Assembly: GCF_000443995.1 (NCBI RefSeq)
Contig: NZ_AUMC01000010.1
Coordinates: 682,001 to 746,000 of the forward strand
From: Bacteriovorax sp. BAL6_X
GTDB taxonomy: Bacteria > Bdellovibrionota > Bacteriovoracia > Bacteriovoracales > Bacteriovoracaceae
DNA length: 64,000 nucleotides
Direction: 5' to 3'
The notes under the pieces are model-generated. The model ran no database searches. It was given only the letters and a program-made list of their open reading frames with translations, and was not told the DNA's origin. A program made the translations under genes and the position numbers. Each line of letters starts with the position of its first letter. Position 1 is the first letter of the stretch. Of the stretch, positions 9,601 through 15,915 are shown piece by piece.

Positions 9601-9726
9601 GTCATGAAACCGATGGCCATTCCAACACTTGGGGGAATGCTAGTTGAGTTAATTACACTATTTGTTGTGCCTATTACATATTCATATTTTGAACAAAAGA
9701 ACTTTAAAGGAGAAACACATGAATAA
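6610..9726 (+). CDS. cusA: CusA-type Cu(I)/Ag(I) RND efflux pump
   Basis: 1038 residues, the usual size of heavy-metal RND pumps. The protein has the first helix plus large periplasmic loop, helix block, second loop and second helix block. The three methionines that bind Cu/Ag in E. coli CusA (573, 623, 672) are present as M569 (LLNEG...LYMP context), M619 (VAMFETV) and M668 (RIAMISTGIK), all with the same offset of four. This supports copper/silver rather than Zn/Co/Ni specificity. The start overlaps the cusB stop by 8 nt, and the end overlaps the next gene by 8 nt. Confidence 0.96.
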   Translation: MIKNLIELSIRNRVTVVLLFILIALLSVFSLSTARIDAIPDIGENQQIVFTNWAGRSPKDIEEQITYPLSVMLQGIPGVKNIRGTSAFGFSTIYVIFNDEVDFYWSRSRVLEKLTSAKNELPDGVNPAMGPDATGLGQVYMYTLDNAADSDKPLSLEELRTLQDFYVRYLLQSVEGVSEVASIGGFVKEYQIDVDPNKLIAYDIHLTAIINAIQDSNIDVGAEVIEDGDREFIVRGKGFFKSLADIENVVVAVKNKTPIRIKDMASVGTGPAFRRGALDKDGTEAVGGIVTMRFGENPKEVIDNVKEKIAIIKAGLPKGVVFSPFYDRTEVIERTIGTVYSALAQEIFITVIVILLFLLHFKSSILVSLTLPFGVGISFILMKFIGIDSNVMSLSGLVIAIGSMVDMGIIMTENIYSSLANEDRDLSKSERVEIVIKAAREVGPAILTAVATTIVTFLPVFGLEGSEGKLFGPLAWAKTLAMFGSVVVAIILVPALSVFFLKGKLKPIEKNPVSLKIVNTYQPVLRWMLDNRKIFAIFPTLIFILGGIAYSQLGKEFMPSLNEGEILYMPVTTADVGMTKARELLAYTDKELVKHPLVASAIGKLGRAETALDPAPVAMFETVIKLIPQDQWPSGTSIYDIMAELDEQLQVPGLVNAWLFPIENRIAMISTGIKTQIGVKVFGDNLEKLEKIGQEIGQVLEGIKGASGVYAQQITGKPYIEFDIDRVAASRYGINTGTINKILQTAVGGMTIGQFYDGRQRFPIRVRYKKELRDRVDELKKVLVPSPLGQHIPLEQLAKIEVVTGPAMIQSEDGMLRSLVLLNVQDRDLIGFVEEAKKAVEEKVELPKGYSLVWAGQYENQVRSNNRLMLLVPLALVINLIIIYFGIKNLRSAAIVFSAVPIAFAGGLILLWIGGFNTSVAVWVGFIALFGIAVDDGVVMMTYLQEEFKSIKPNNWQELKEVIVNAGSRRIRPLVMTTTTTVVALVPIMWSTSTGSEVMKPMAIPTLGGMLVELITLFVVPITYSYFEQKNFKGETHE

Positions 9727-10195
9727 ATTTATTATTGTAAGCTTGATTGCTTTTAACTTATTTGCTGCTAGTCGTATTGAGATGGCCAAAGATACAAAGG
9801 AACAAGTTGTAAAAGTTCTTGAGCTAAATGAGGCACTCCATGCAAGCTTCTTTGACTATGATGGTGCAAAGGTTGAGAAAGGTGCAAAAGCTCTTTCCAA
9901 TGCAATTGATAAAATTAGCGATGAAAAAATCAAGAAGCTTTTAACTTTCTCAAAAACTAAGCTTTCTGAAATTGAAGCATCAAAGTCAACTGCTGATAAT
10001 AACCAGAACTACCACCTCGTTTCAATGGCGCTTATTCATATCATTAATACGTATGATGTTGGGGAAAAGTACAATGCTTACTCATGCCCGATGGTAAAGA
10101 AGAAGTGGGTACAAAACTCATCGAAGCAGGACAAGGTTCATAACCCATATGCTTCAAATATGCCTCACTGTGGACAAAAAGATACTAAGTTTTAA
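9719..10195 (+). CDS. DUF3347 periplasmic protein of the copper operon
   Basis: 158 residues from ATG 9719, behind AAAGGAG; the start overlaps the cusA stop by 8 nt. A signal peptide covers about residues 1-17 (ending FAASR). The body resembles DUF3347 proteins, which are found beside CusB-type adaptors: a four-helix-like segment, then a C-terminal motif YSCPMVKKKWVQNS...NPYASNMPHCG that carries Cys, Met and His, as expected for a copper site. Its likely role is a periplasmic copper-binding accessory of the efflux system. The stop codon directly abuts the stop of the convergent gene. Confidence 0.75.
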   Translation: MNKFIIVSLIAFNLFAASRIEMAKDTKEQVVKVLELNEALHASFFDYDGAKVEKGAKALSNAIDKISDEKIKKLLTFSKTKLSEIEASKSTADNNQNYHLVSMALIHIINTYDVGEKYNAYSCPMVKKKWVQNSSKQDKVHNPYASNMPHCGQKDTKF

Positions 10196-10708
10196 TTACT
10201 TCAAATAGTCTGTGATGGCCGCTCCAAAGATGCTTGGAAATGCAATAATTACTGTGCGTTTAAAAGCAAGTACTGGGTCGGTCATGACAGGGAATTTATC
10301 AATCAAAAATAGAATGAAAACAACACTCGAAGTTGTGATTAAGTAAATTGCAATAATCCTCTTAATAAACTCAGCGACATTTCCCTTTAGTTTAAAACGA
10401 TAGAAGTTGAAATAAACAAAGCACATCACAATTATAATTGAAGATGCTAGTAAGTAGTAGATATTGTTAAATTTAAGAGAAACACTTAGATTCCATACTT
10501 CTTCTGTAAAGCATAGTGGTGAAGCGACAAGAAAGGCCCCTACAAATATTTGCGAAACATCACGTAATCGTAGTTCAACCATAAGAGGGTTGATAACATG
10601 ACCAATTGGCTTTCCAGTGTCATCTAGGAAGGTAACAACCTCTTTTAGGTAGCCATTAATACGCTTGATCTCTGTATGTGTATTCTTTAAGCCTTTAAAT
10701 ATTTCCAT
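10196..10708 (-). CDS. DUF2391-like integral membrane protein
   Basis: 170 residues. A short soluble N-terminus is followed by four to five hydrophobic helices (around 51-70, 78-98, 115-135, 150-168). The stretch RDVSQIFVGAFLVASPLCFTEEVW resembles the first helix and charged exit of DUF2391/TIGR02587 membrane proteins, whose function is unknown. The match is from memory of the family pattern, so the family call is moderate. It converges on the copper operon with no base between the two stop codons (TAA|TTA at 10193-10198), so neither has room for its own terminator. Confidence 0.6.
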   Translation of the reverse strand: MEIFKGLKNTHTEIKRINGYLKEVVTFLDDTGKPIGHVINPLMVELRLRDVSQIFVGAFLVASPLCFTEEVWNLSVSLKFNNIYYLLASSIIIVMCFVYFNFYRFKLKGNVAEFIKRIIAIYLITTSSVVFILFLIDKFPVMTDPVLAFKRTVIIAFPSIFGAAITDYLK

Positions 10709-10741
10709 ACTAAAATTATAGAGAGATTTTGAAATTAAGGC

Positions 10742-10768
10742 AAAAAAAAAGGCCCGGAGAACCGGGCC
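10742..10768 (-). terminator. Strong intrinsic terminator of the barrel gene
   Basis: On the minus strand GGCCCGG pairs perfectly with CCGGGCC around a four-base loop (10751-10768) and is followed by nine T (10742-10750). It ends transcription of the beta-barrel gene at 10789-11682. Confidence 0.9.
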
Positions 10769-10788
10769 TAATTATAAACTTTAATTTA

Positions 10789-11682
10789 TTAAAGAATATT
10801 AATGTCTGCAGAGATTGCAAAGTTTGTCTTGTCTGAATCAAGGTCATCAGCAAGGAACTGTACGTTTGGATAAACGTAGATATCTCTTGTTACAGAAATA
10901 CCAACACCAACTGATTGGTATTCATATGCTCTTAAGAAGTTTGAATCTTCACCTCTAGACTTTTGGTAGTTAAAGTAACCGAATACAGTTCTAAATGAGA
11001 ATGTATCGTTAAATCTATACTCAAGTTGTGGGTATAGGCCAATCTCTAGTTCTGTAAGTTGATCTTTTGGGAATACAGTTTCTGGCTCATTTCCATAGAA
11101 GTATGCACCAAAAGAAAAAGATGCACCGATTGTTAGGTTTGTACCTTCAAAGTTTTTCATCATATTGTGTGAAACACTTACAACTTGACCTAGGTCAACA
11201 TTCTTAAAGGACTCTGATGTCCCAAATGTGATACTGGCTGAAGTTGAAGTTTGAAAGTCACCAATTTTATAAATTCTTGAGTAACCAACGTATGGATTAT
11301 CAACGTTACCTTCTGAGTGTCCCCATGGGTTTAGTACAGAAAAACCTGCACCAACTGTCATACTGTCATTCTTGTTGAAACGGTAACGACCTGAGAAAGA
11401 ACCACCAAAAGATGTACTTCTTTCTGTTTCTGGATCACCATAGATATCTGGTCTCTCTTCACCAAAAATATCATCAAGTGTACCACCATTGTAACCTAGT
11501 GAAAGACTTAAGCTGTAGTCAGATTTTGAACCAGACTGTGCTCTTAGTCTTGCGTTTGTAATTTCACTGTCGATGTCTCCATCTTTTTTACTTTTTGCTT
11601 CTTCTTGAGCATGAGTTTGAACCGTCATTGCAGCTGCTAGAATTAGCATAAGTAACTTTGAACTTTTAACAATTGTTCTCAT
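10789..11682 (-). CDS. Outer-membrane beta-barrel protein, paralogue of 21130-22065
   Basis: 297 residues. I chose the ATG at 11682 because GGAG sits 5 nt upstream; an earlier GTG (11688) overlaps that site. The signal peptide ends at THAQ. The mature protein is made of alternating amphipathic strands and ends on a hydrophobic residue (ISADINIL), as barrels do. It shares a pattern with the protein at 21130: GY/KYNGG(A)L-D, ERP-I, a KYRLSKTD/RYRFNKND-like strand, an RDI-P strand and a closing -DR/DKTN- strand. The partner gene sits in the siderophore operon, so this family may matter in iron acquisition, but no ligand can be named. Confidence 0.75.
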   Translation of the reverse strand: MRTIVKSSKLLMLILAAAMTVQTHAQEEAKSKKDGDIDSEITNARLRAQSGSKSDYSLSLSLGYNGGTLDDIFGEERPDIYGDPETERSTSFGGSFSGRYRFNKNDSMTVGAGFSVLNPWGHSEGNVDNPYVGYSRIYKIGDFQTSTSASITFGTSESFKNVDLGQVVSVSHNMMKNFEGTNLTIGASFSFGAYFYGNEPETVFPKDQLTELEIGLYPQLEYRFNDTFSFRTVFGYFNYQKSRGEDSNFLRAYEYQSVGVGISVTRDIYVYPNVQFLADDLDSDKTNFAISADINIL

Positions 11683-11921
11683 AATCACTCCATGTGTATG
11701 TTTTTTTATAGACTAATATTGTCTAAAGACTGATGTAAAAGATCAATGGATTTCTTAATAAAATCTTAATAAACAATAGGAAATATTTTTGCGTGCAGCG
11801 CTATTTTGCTTAAATCAACAAATAATACCCAAATAACAATTAAGAGCGTTAATTAAATTTATCCTATCTTCACTTTATAGAGGCGATAGCTTCTTCGTAG
11901 AATGATCTACTAGGAGAGGTT

Positions 11922-12383
11922 ATGTCTAAAATTTTTGATTGGGCCCAAAATGGTGATGTTGGTGAGTTAAGTATTTTCTTATTAACAAATGAAGAATGTA
12001 ATTTGGAGGTTACTAATGAGAAAGGATATACCCCTCTTCTGGAAGCTACCCAAAATGGACATTTTGAGTTTTGTCACTCTTTATTGAGTGCCGGGGCCAG
12101 TCCTAAGGCAACAGATGGCCTTGGTAATAATGCTCTTATGCTAGCTTGCTTAAAGGGTAATTTAAAAATTGTTAAATTACTTATTCAATATGGTGCAAAG
12201 CTTGGCGAATTAAATGATTCTGGCATGAGTGCTCATGACTGGGCCATGGCATTTAATCGTAAACAAGTTGCTTCTTTTATTAGTGAAAAACATAAATTTC
12301 AAAACAATCGATTTAAAAGCTATCTAGGCCTAGTGAAAAATGGGATGAAATCAATTTCATGGCCTAATAGGAAATCTCTATGA
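11922..12383 (+). CDS. Ankyrin-repeat protein
   Basis: 153 residues with no signal peptide, so probably cytoplasmic. Three to four ankyrin repeats are visible: residues around 5-32 (degenerate), 33-65 (GYTPLLEATQNGHFEFCHSL), 66-98 (GNNALMLACLKGNLKIVKLL) and 99-125 (GMSAHDWAMAFNRKQVASFI). The C-terminal 25 residues are basic. The start has a strong AGGAGAGG site. The domain binds a protein partner; which one cannot be told from here. The 240-bp gap to the divergent barrel gene holds the promoters of both. Confidence 0.85.
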   Translation: MSKIFDWAQNGDVGELSIFLLTNEECNLEVTNEKGYTPLLEATQNGHFEFCHSLLSAGASPKATDGLGNNALMLACLKGNLKIVKLLIQYGAKLGELNDSGMSAHDWAMAFNRKQVASFISEKHKFQNNRFKSYLGLVKNGMKSISWPNRKSL

Positions 12384-12467
12384 TGTCATAAGGACTCGAT
12401 ATTTTAATTCAATCCTTTTTCTTGCGATGATGAGTTAACAGAAAATCAATCATCAAAGGAGATAGAT

Positions 12468-12698
12468 ATGAAAGTTCACACATTATTTACCACGCTAATA
12501 ATTGGTGCGAGTATAATGAGTTCTTCAGCATCAGCAGAGTCCCTTTGTGAAGATAAGCATAATTCACAAGAGGTGAGCTCACAACAAAACATAAAGAATG
12601 AGTTGGTTGACTCTACTTATTCCCTCGAGTCAAAGTATAAGAAATCTGGTGAACCACGCATTCTTAGTAAGATCGAAGGGCGCGACCCAATACGTTAA
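12468..12698 (+). CDS. Small secreted protein, unknown
   Basis: 76 residues. A Sec signal peptide (residues 1-24, ending SASA) is followed by a 50-residue polar, charged mature part with a single cysteine (ESLCEDK). An AAAGGAG site lies just before the ATG. There is no recognisable domain. It is followed by a strong terminator, so it is a monocistronic gene or the last of a unit with the ankyrin gene 84 nt upstream. Confidence 0.65.
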   Translation: MKVHTLFTTLIIGASIMSSSASAESLCEDKHNSQEVSSQQNIKNELVDSTYSLESKYKKSGEPRILSKIEGRDPIR

Positions 12699-12706
12699 AC
12701 CTTGTT

Positions 12707-12742
12707 TAGGCCCTATCTAATCTCCAAATAGGGCCTATTTTC
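12707..12742 (+). terminator. Intrinsic terminator
   Basis: TAGGCCCTAT (12707-12716) and ATAGGGCCTA (12728-12737) are perfectly complementary over 10 bp around an 11-nt loop and are followed by TTTTC. It terminates the small secreted protein gene. Confidence 0.88.
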
Positions 12743-12811
12743 TAAAAATTTCATATATTTATTATAGAGTCTGTCTCTTCTAACAATCAATTGTTTAAAT
12801 GATTAGATAAT

Positions 12812-12843
12812 AGTTTGACATATCAAACTTGCTCAGATATTTA
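12812..12843 (+). promoter_or_regulatory. Promoter with overlapping dyad ahead of the iron locus
   Basis: A perfect -35 box TTGACA (12815-12820) lies 17 bp before a weaker -10, TATTTA (12838-12843). A dyad AGTTTGA-CATA-TCAAACT (12812-12829) covers the -35 box, so a dimeric regulator bound there would block the polymerase. It does not look like a standard Fur box. The regulator is unknown; iron control is a guess from the downstream genes. Confidence 0.5.
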
Positions 12844-12871
12844 TTCTTCATAAACATAAAGGAGAATAAAC

Positions 12872-13390
12872 ATGATGAAAAAATCACTTATAGCTTTATT
12901 ATCACTACTATCAGTTTCAGCTATCGCAAATTCAGACCTAGTTCTTGAAGGGGAGAGATGGGTTGCAAAGCATAAAGGTTATGTATGTGCAGCATTTACT
13001 GACTACACTAATGCACCTGCTACTCATAACAACATGAATGTTAAATTTGAAAAGCTTTCTACTGATTACACTCTTGATAATATTCTAATTAAAGCAACTT
13101 TCGAAAATGTTGATGGTGTTGAGTGTTCTTACTCTTCTATCTTATTTGCTGATAATGCAGCTTCAACAATTGAGCTTGTTGATTCTAGAGCTTTCTCTAA
13201 AGTAGATGCTTCGGCAGACTGCTCTGAAGGAAAAGCAATTCTTGATGATCAACTTGCAGACAATGACTACCTTTACTGGGGGCACCCTCACCACGCAACA
13301 ATCATGGTTCCTGCAAGTGGTGCTGCTGATGTTTGTGGTGCTGAGGCAACACATATTGGTATCGATTTTATGGTTTATAAGAAACTGTAA
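12872..13390 (+). CDS. Secreted Cys/His-containing protein upstream of the siderophore genes
   Basis: 172 residues with a signal peptide (residues 1-19, ending AIANS). The mature part has about five cysteines (YVCAAF, VECSYS, ADCSEG, DVCGAE), and a histidine cluster YWGHPHHAT, which could bind a metal or be structural. I do not recognise a family. GGAG lies 7 nt before the first ATG. A terminator-like hairpin sits between it and the PepSY gene, so the two could be one transcript with reduced read-through, or the siderophore genes could have their own start. Confidence 0.65.
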   Translation: MMKKSLIALLSLLSVSAIANSDLVLEGERWVAKHKGYVCAAFTDYTNAPATHNNMNVKFEKLSTDYTLDNILIKATFENVDGVECSYSSILFADNAASTIELVDSRAFSKVDASADCSEGKAILDDQLADNDYLYWGHPHHATIMVPASGAADVCGAEATHIGIDFMVYKKL

Positions 13391-13407
13391 AAAATCCTTG
13401 ATATTAA

Positions 13408-13437
13408 GCAGGGGAGTTTATACTTCCCTGCTTTTTT
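13408..13437 (+). terminator. Intrinsic terminator 8 nt before the PepSY gene
   Basis: GCAGGGGAG (13408-13416) pairs with CTTCCCTGC (13423-13431) with one G-T pair and a six-base loop, followed by six T (13432-13437). It ends the 12872 gene. Because the next ATG is at 13445, the downstream operon must rely on read-through or on a start inside this stretch (TTGATA 13398-13403, TATACT 13419-13424, 15-bp spacing, a weak candidate). Confidence 0.85.
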
Positions 13438-13444
13438 AGTTTTT

Positions 13445-14728
13445 ATGAGTATATTAGTAAGAAAATTATTAAAAATTCATCGCATTCTAGGTCTTGTCCT
13501 AGCGATCAACTTTCTTGTCCTTGGACTAACTGGAGTTGTTCTCGTTTGGCGCCACGAACTTTCTCCTGTCCAATCAGTTGAGCAAAAGAGTGTCTTTATT
13601 TCAGAGGAATCGTCACTTTCAAAAATCGAAAATTACTTATCTGAAAATGAAAGTTACAAAGATAAAAAAGTACTTTCAATTTTTAAAGGTGATGACGGAG
13701 ATATCCAAGCACGTGTTACAGAACCAGGTATTGAAAAGTTCAAAGGTGCAATGAGGTTAAAATTTGACCTTGCTGGAAATGTACTTTCTTCAAATCAAAT
13801 CAAGCCTACTGCCTTGATTGATTTTATCTTAAAACTTCATAGGGAGTTACTCTTAGGAGGAAAAGGGAAGATTCTAATTGGCCTAATGGGCCTATTCTTT
13901 CTTATTGCTCTATTTAGTGGTGCTCTTATTGCCAATAAATTCTATCGTAATGTGAAGACGATGAATTCTCGTATCCTATTAGGTCGCTTTCATAAGATTA
14001 TTGGAGTCAAGACCCTAGCGTGGCTTATTATCGTCACTTTCACGGGAGCAATCCTTGCATTTAATAGCACTTTAATTGGTCTCTTTCTAAGAGATAATGT
14101 TAGAGCACATCAAGCAAATGCTATCGTTATAGAAAATGCTAAGTATGTCTCTGTTACGACAGTTCTAAAAGAACTTGAAGTAAAGCTTCCACATTTAGAA
14201 TACGACTTTATTTCTTTTCCTGATAATGAATTCTCTGTTCCCAATCAATTTGTTGTTCTAATGGAGAGTGAAGAACATCATCATGAAATAGCTTATGTTG
14301 ATGGAATAACGGGCAAGCTAAATCGTATAGTATCACTTCCATGGTACTTAGAGCTTCTTATTCTTTCAGAGCCACTACACTTTGGTGACTATGGTGGTGT
14401 TGTCTTAAAAATTATTTGGAGTGTTCTGGGGCTAATTTCTTCTTTTATTCCAATCAGTGGGATCTATATCTTTTTATTTAGAAGAAAATATCTTGCTGTG
14501 AAACCAGGTGTATATGATGGGCACCTTTTAAACGATACGAATGTTTCAACTCTAGAAGTTTTACTACCAACGATGTTTGTTTTTGTGATCTTCTTTATTA
14601 CATCTGACTTTAAATGGATCTTAAGTACACTCTTTCTTATCTATTTAATTTTTTCTTGGCGTGATCTTCTTATCTATCTCATGACTTTTAGAAAAAAGGT
14701 GAAGAGATCTCAGGGGAGAGTCTCTTGA
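13445..14728 (+). CDS. PepSY-domain membrane protein (iron-siderophore associated)
   Basis: 427 residues. It has the typical PepSY-associated TM architecture: a basic start (KLLKIHRILGLVLAINFL) leading into helix 1, a periplasmic PepSY segment, paired helices around 140-165 and 190-215, another periplasmic domain with EEHHHEIAYVDG, and C-terminal helices around 315-345 and 370-415. Members of this family near siderophore genes are thought to act as inner-membrane ferric-siderophore reductases or uptake helpers (PiuB-like). No Shine-Dalgarno sequence is visible. It overlaps the MFS gene by 4 nt (TTGA), so it leads the siderophore operon. Confidence 0.8.
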   Translation: MSILVRKLLKIHRILGLVLAINFLVLGLTGVVLVWRHELSPVQSVEQKSVFISEESSLSKIENYLSENESYKDKKVLSIFKGDDGDIQARVTEPGIEKFKGAMRLKFDLAGNVLSSNQIKPTALIDFILKLHRELLLGGKGKILIGLMGLFFLIALFSGALIANKFYRNVKTMNSRILLGRFHKIIGVKTLAWLIIVTFTGAILAFNSTLIGLFLRDNVRAHQANAIVIENAKYVSVTTVLKELEVKLPHLEYDFISFPDNEFSVPNQFVVLMESEEHHHEIAYVDGITGKLNRIVSLPWYLELLILSEPLHFGDYGGVVLKIIWSVLGLISSFIPISGIYIFLFRRKYLAVKPGVYDGHLLNDTNVSTLEVLLPTMFVFVIFFITSDFKWILSTLFLIYLIFSWRDLLIYLMTFRKKVKRSQGRVS

Positions 14729-15915
14729 ACTCTCAATTAGAAATTAATCGCTTTACTAAGGCCATCTCATGCCTTTGTTTTATTTTTGGTGCGGCTCAAA
14801 CAATTCTTCTTGGTCTAATACCGAAAATTGCCATGGTAACAAATCTGGATATCACTTCAGTTCTTATTATTTATGGATTTTCAATCTTCTTCTTTCTTTT
14901 TATGACAAAAGAGTGGGCCGCACTTTTTTCTAGAATTAAACCAATGCATATATACCGCATTGGCCAATACGGACTTCTTTTATCAACACTTTCTCTTCTT
15001 GCAACGTTTACAAGTGGCGATGTTAAGTTATCATTAGTCTTCTTTATTATATCTCGAGTTATCTATGCGATGACTGCAAGCTCCATTATTCCATTTTCTC
15101 AAGTAATTAAAATAGCTCGATTTGAAGATGCTCAAAAAGGTGTCTTAGAAACTACTGTTTTTTTAAATACTGGAAGACTTGTTGGATTAATTCTAGGCGG
15201 TCTTTTAGCGTTTAACTTAAATATGGGACTCTTGGTTCTTGTTGGGCTAATCGTTCTCTCAATTTTACTTGGCCTTGAAAGAGGGCAAAGTGAAATCGGG
15301 ATGATCTCAGCAAAGCAAGATCAGAACTTAAGACAAATAATTCTACCACTACTTCTAATCCCACTGGCCTATACATTTATGACATCCTTTTTTCATATGA
15401 GTATGACAAAAATTGCCAGTGATCTTTTTGTCGGACAAATTAAACAGTCTGCGACTATTTACTGGGCCCTAACTGTTGCATCTCTCGTTATTCTACTGAC
15501 ACAATTGATTCTAAGAAAATTTAATCTTATCACTTCTAAAATAGTCACTCTATTTTCAATCTTTGCTTTGATTTCTAGTTTCTATTCTTTTTATCGAATC
15601 GACGATTTAATAACATTATATGTTTTTATCATTCTGTTCTCATTTGGAGCTGCAATTATTCCAGTTCTTTATATGGGGCAGATTTACAAGTTAAATTCTG
15701 CTATTTCTAAGCAGATCGTGGCCAGTGAGATCAGCTTCTATCAAACACTAGGGAATGCTATCGGTGCACTATCATCTGGATTAATAATTAAATTACAACT
15801 TACTAGTTATATACTTTTTCTCTTTGTTGCTCTAGTGATAGTGGCATCTTTAATAAGCTTTAAATATAACACTTACTATACTAAAGAGAATTTTGGTGGA
15901 GTGACCAATGGTTAG
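14725..15915 (+). CDS. MFS transporter, probable siderophore exporter
   Basis: 396 residues with twelve predicted hydrophobic helices and little else. The TTG start overlaps the preceding stop and follows AGGGGAG (14712-14718). Single MFS proteins encoded inside NIS siderophore operons usually export the finished siderophore across the inner membrane (as AlcS or PvsC do). The location between the PepSY gene and the synthetase, with an 8-nt overlap into the latter, supports that role. Import of the ferric complex cannot be excluded. Confidence 0.75.
   Translation: MNSQLEINRFTKAISCLCFIFGAAQTILLGLIPKIAMVTNLDITSVLIIYGFSIFFFLFMTKEWAALFSRIKPMHIYRIGQYGLLLSTLSLLATFTSGDVKLSLVFFIISRVIYAMTASSIIPFSQVIKIARFEDAQKGVLETTVFLNTGRLVGLILGGLLAFNLNMGLLVLVGLIVLSILLGLERGQSEIGMISAKQDQNLRQIILPLLLIPLAYTFMTSFFHMSMTKIASDLFVGQIKQSATIYWALTVASLVILLTQLILRKFNLITSKIVTLFSIFALISSFYSFYRIDDLITLYVFIILFSFGAAIIPVLYMGQIYKLNSAISKQIVASEISFYQTLGNAIGALSSGLIIKLQLTSYILFLFVALVIVASLISFKYNTYYTKENFGGVTNG

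Noticed and set aside
9258-9620. Minus-strand open frame of 120 codons inside cusA
   Set aside because: Shadow of the conserved RND pump sequence; composition is biased to Thr, Val and Ile and no motif is visible.
12801-12820. Fur box upstream of the iron locus
   Set aside because: GATTAGATAATAG resembles part of one half-site, but the second half does not match, so I report only the perfect dyad next to it.
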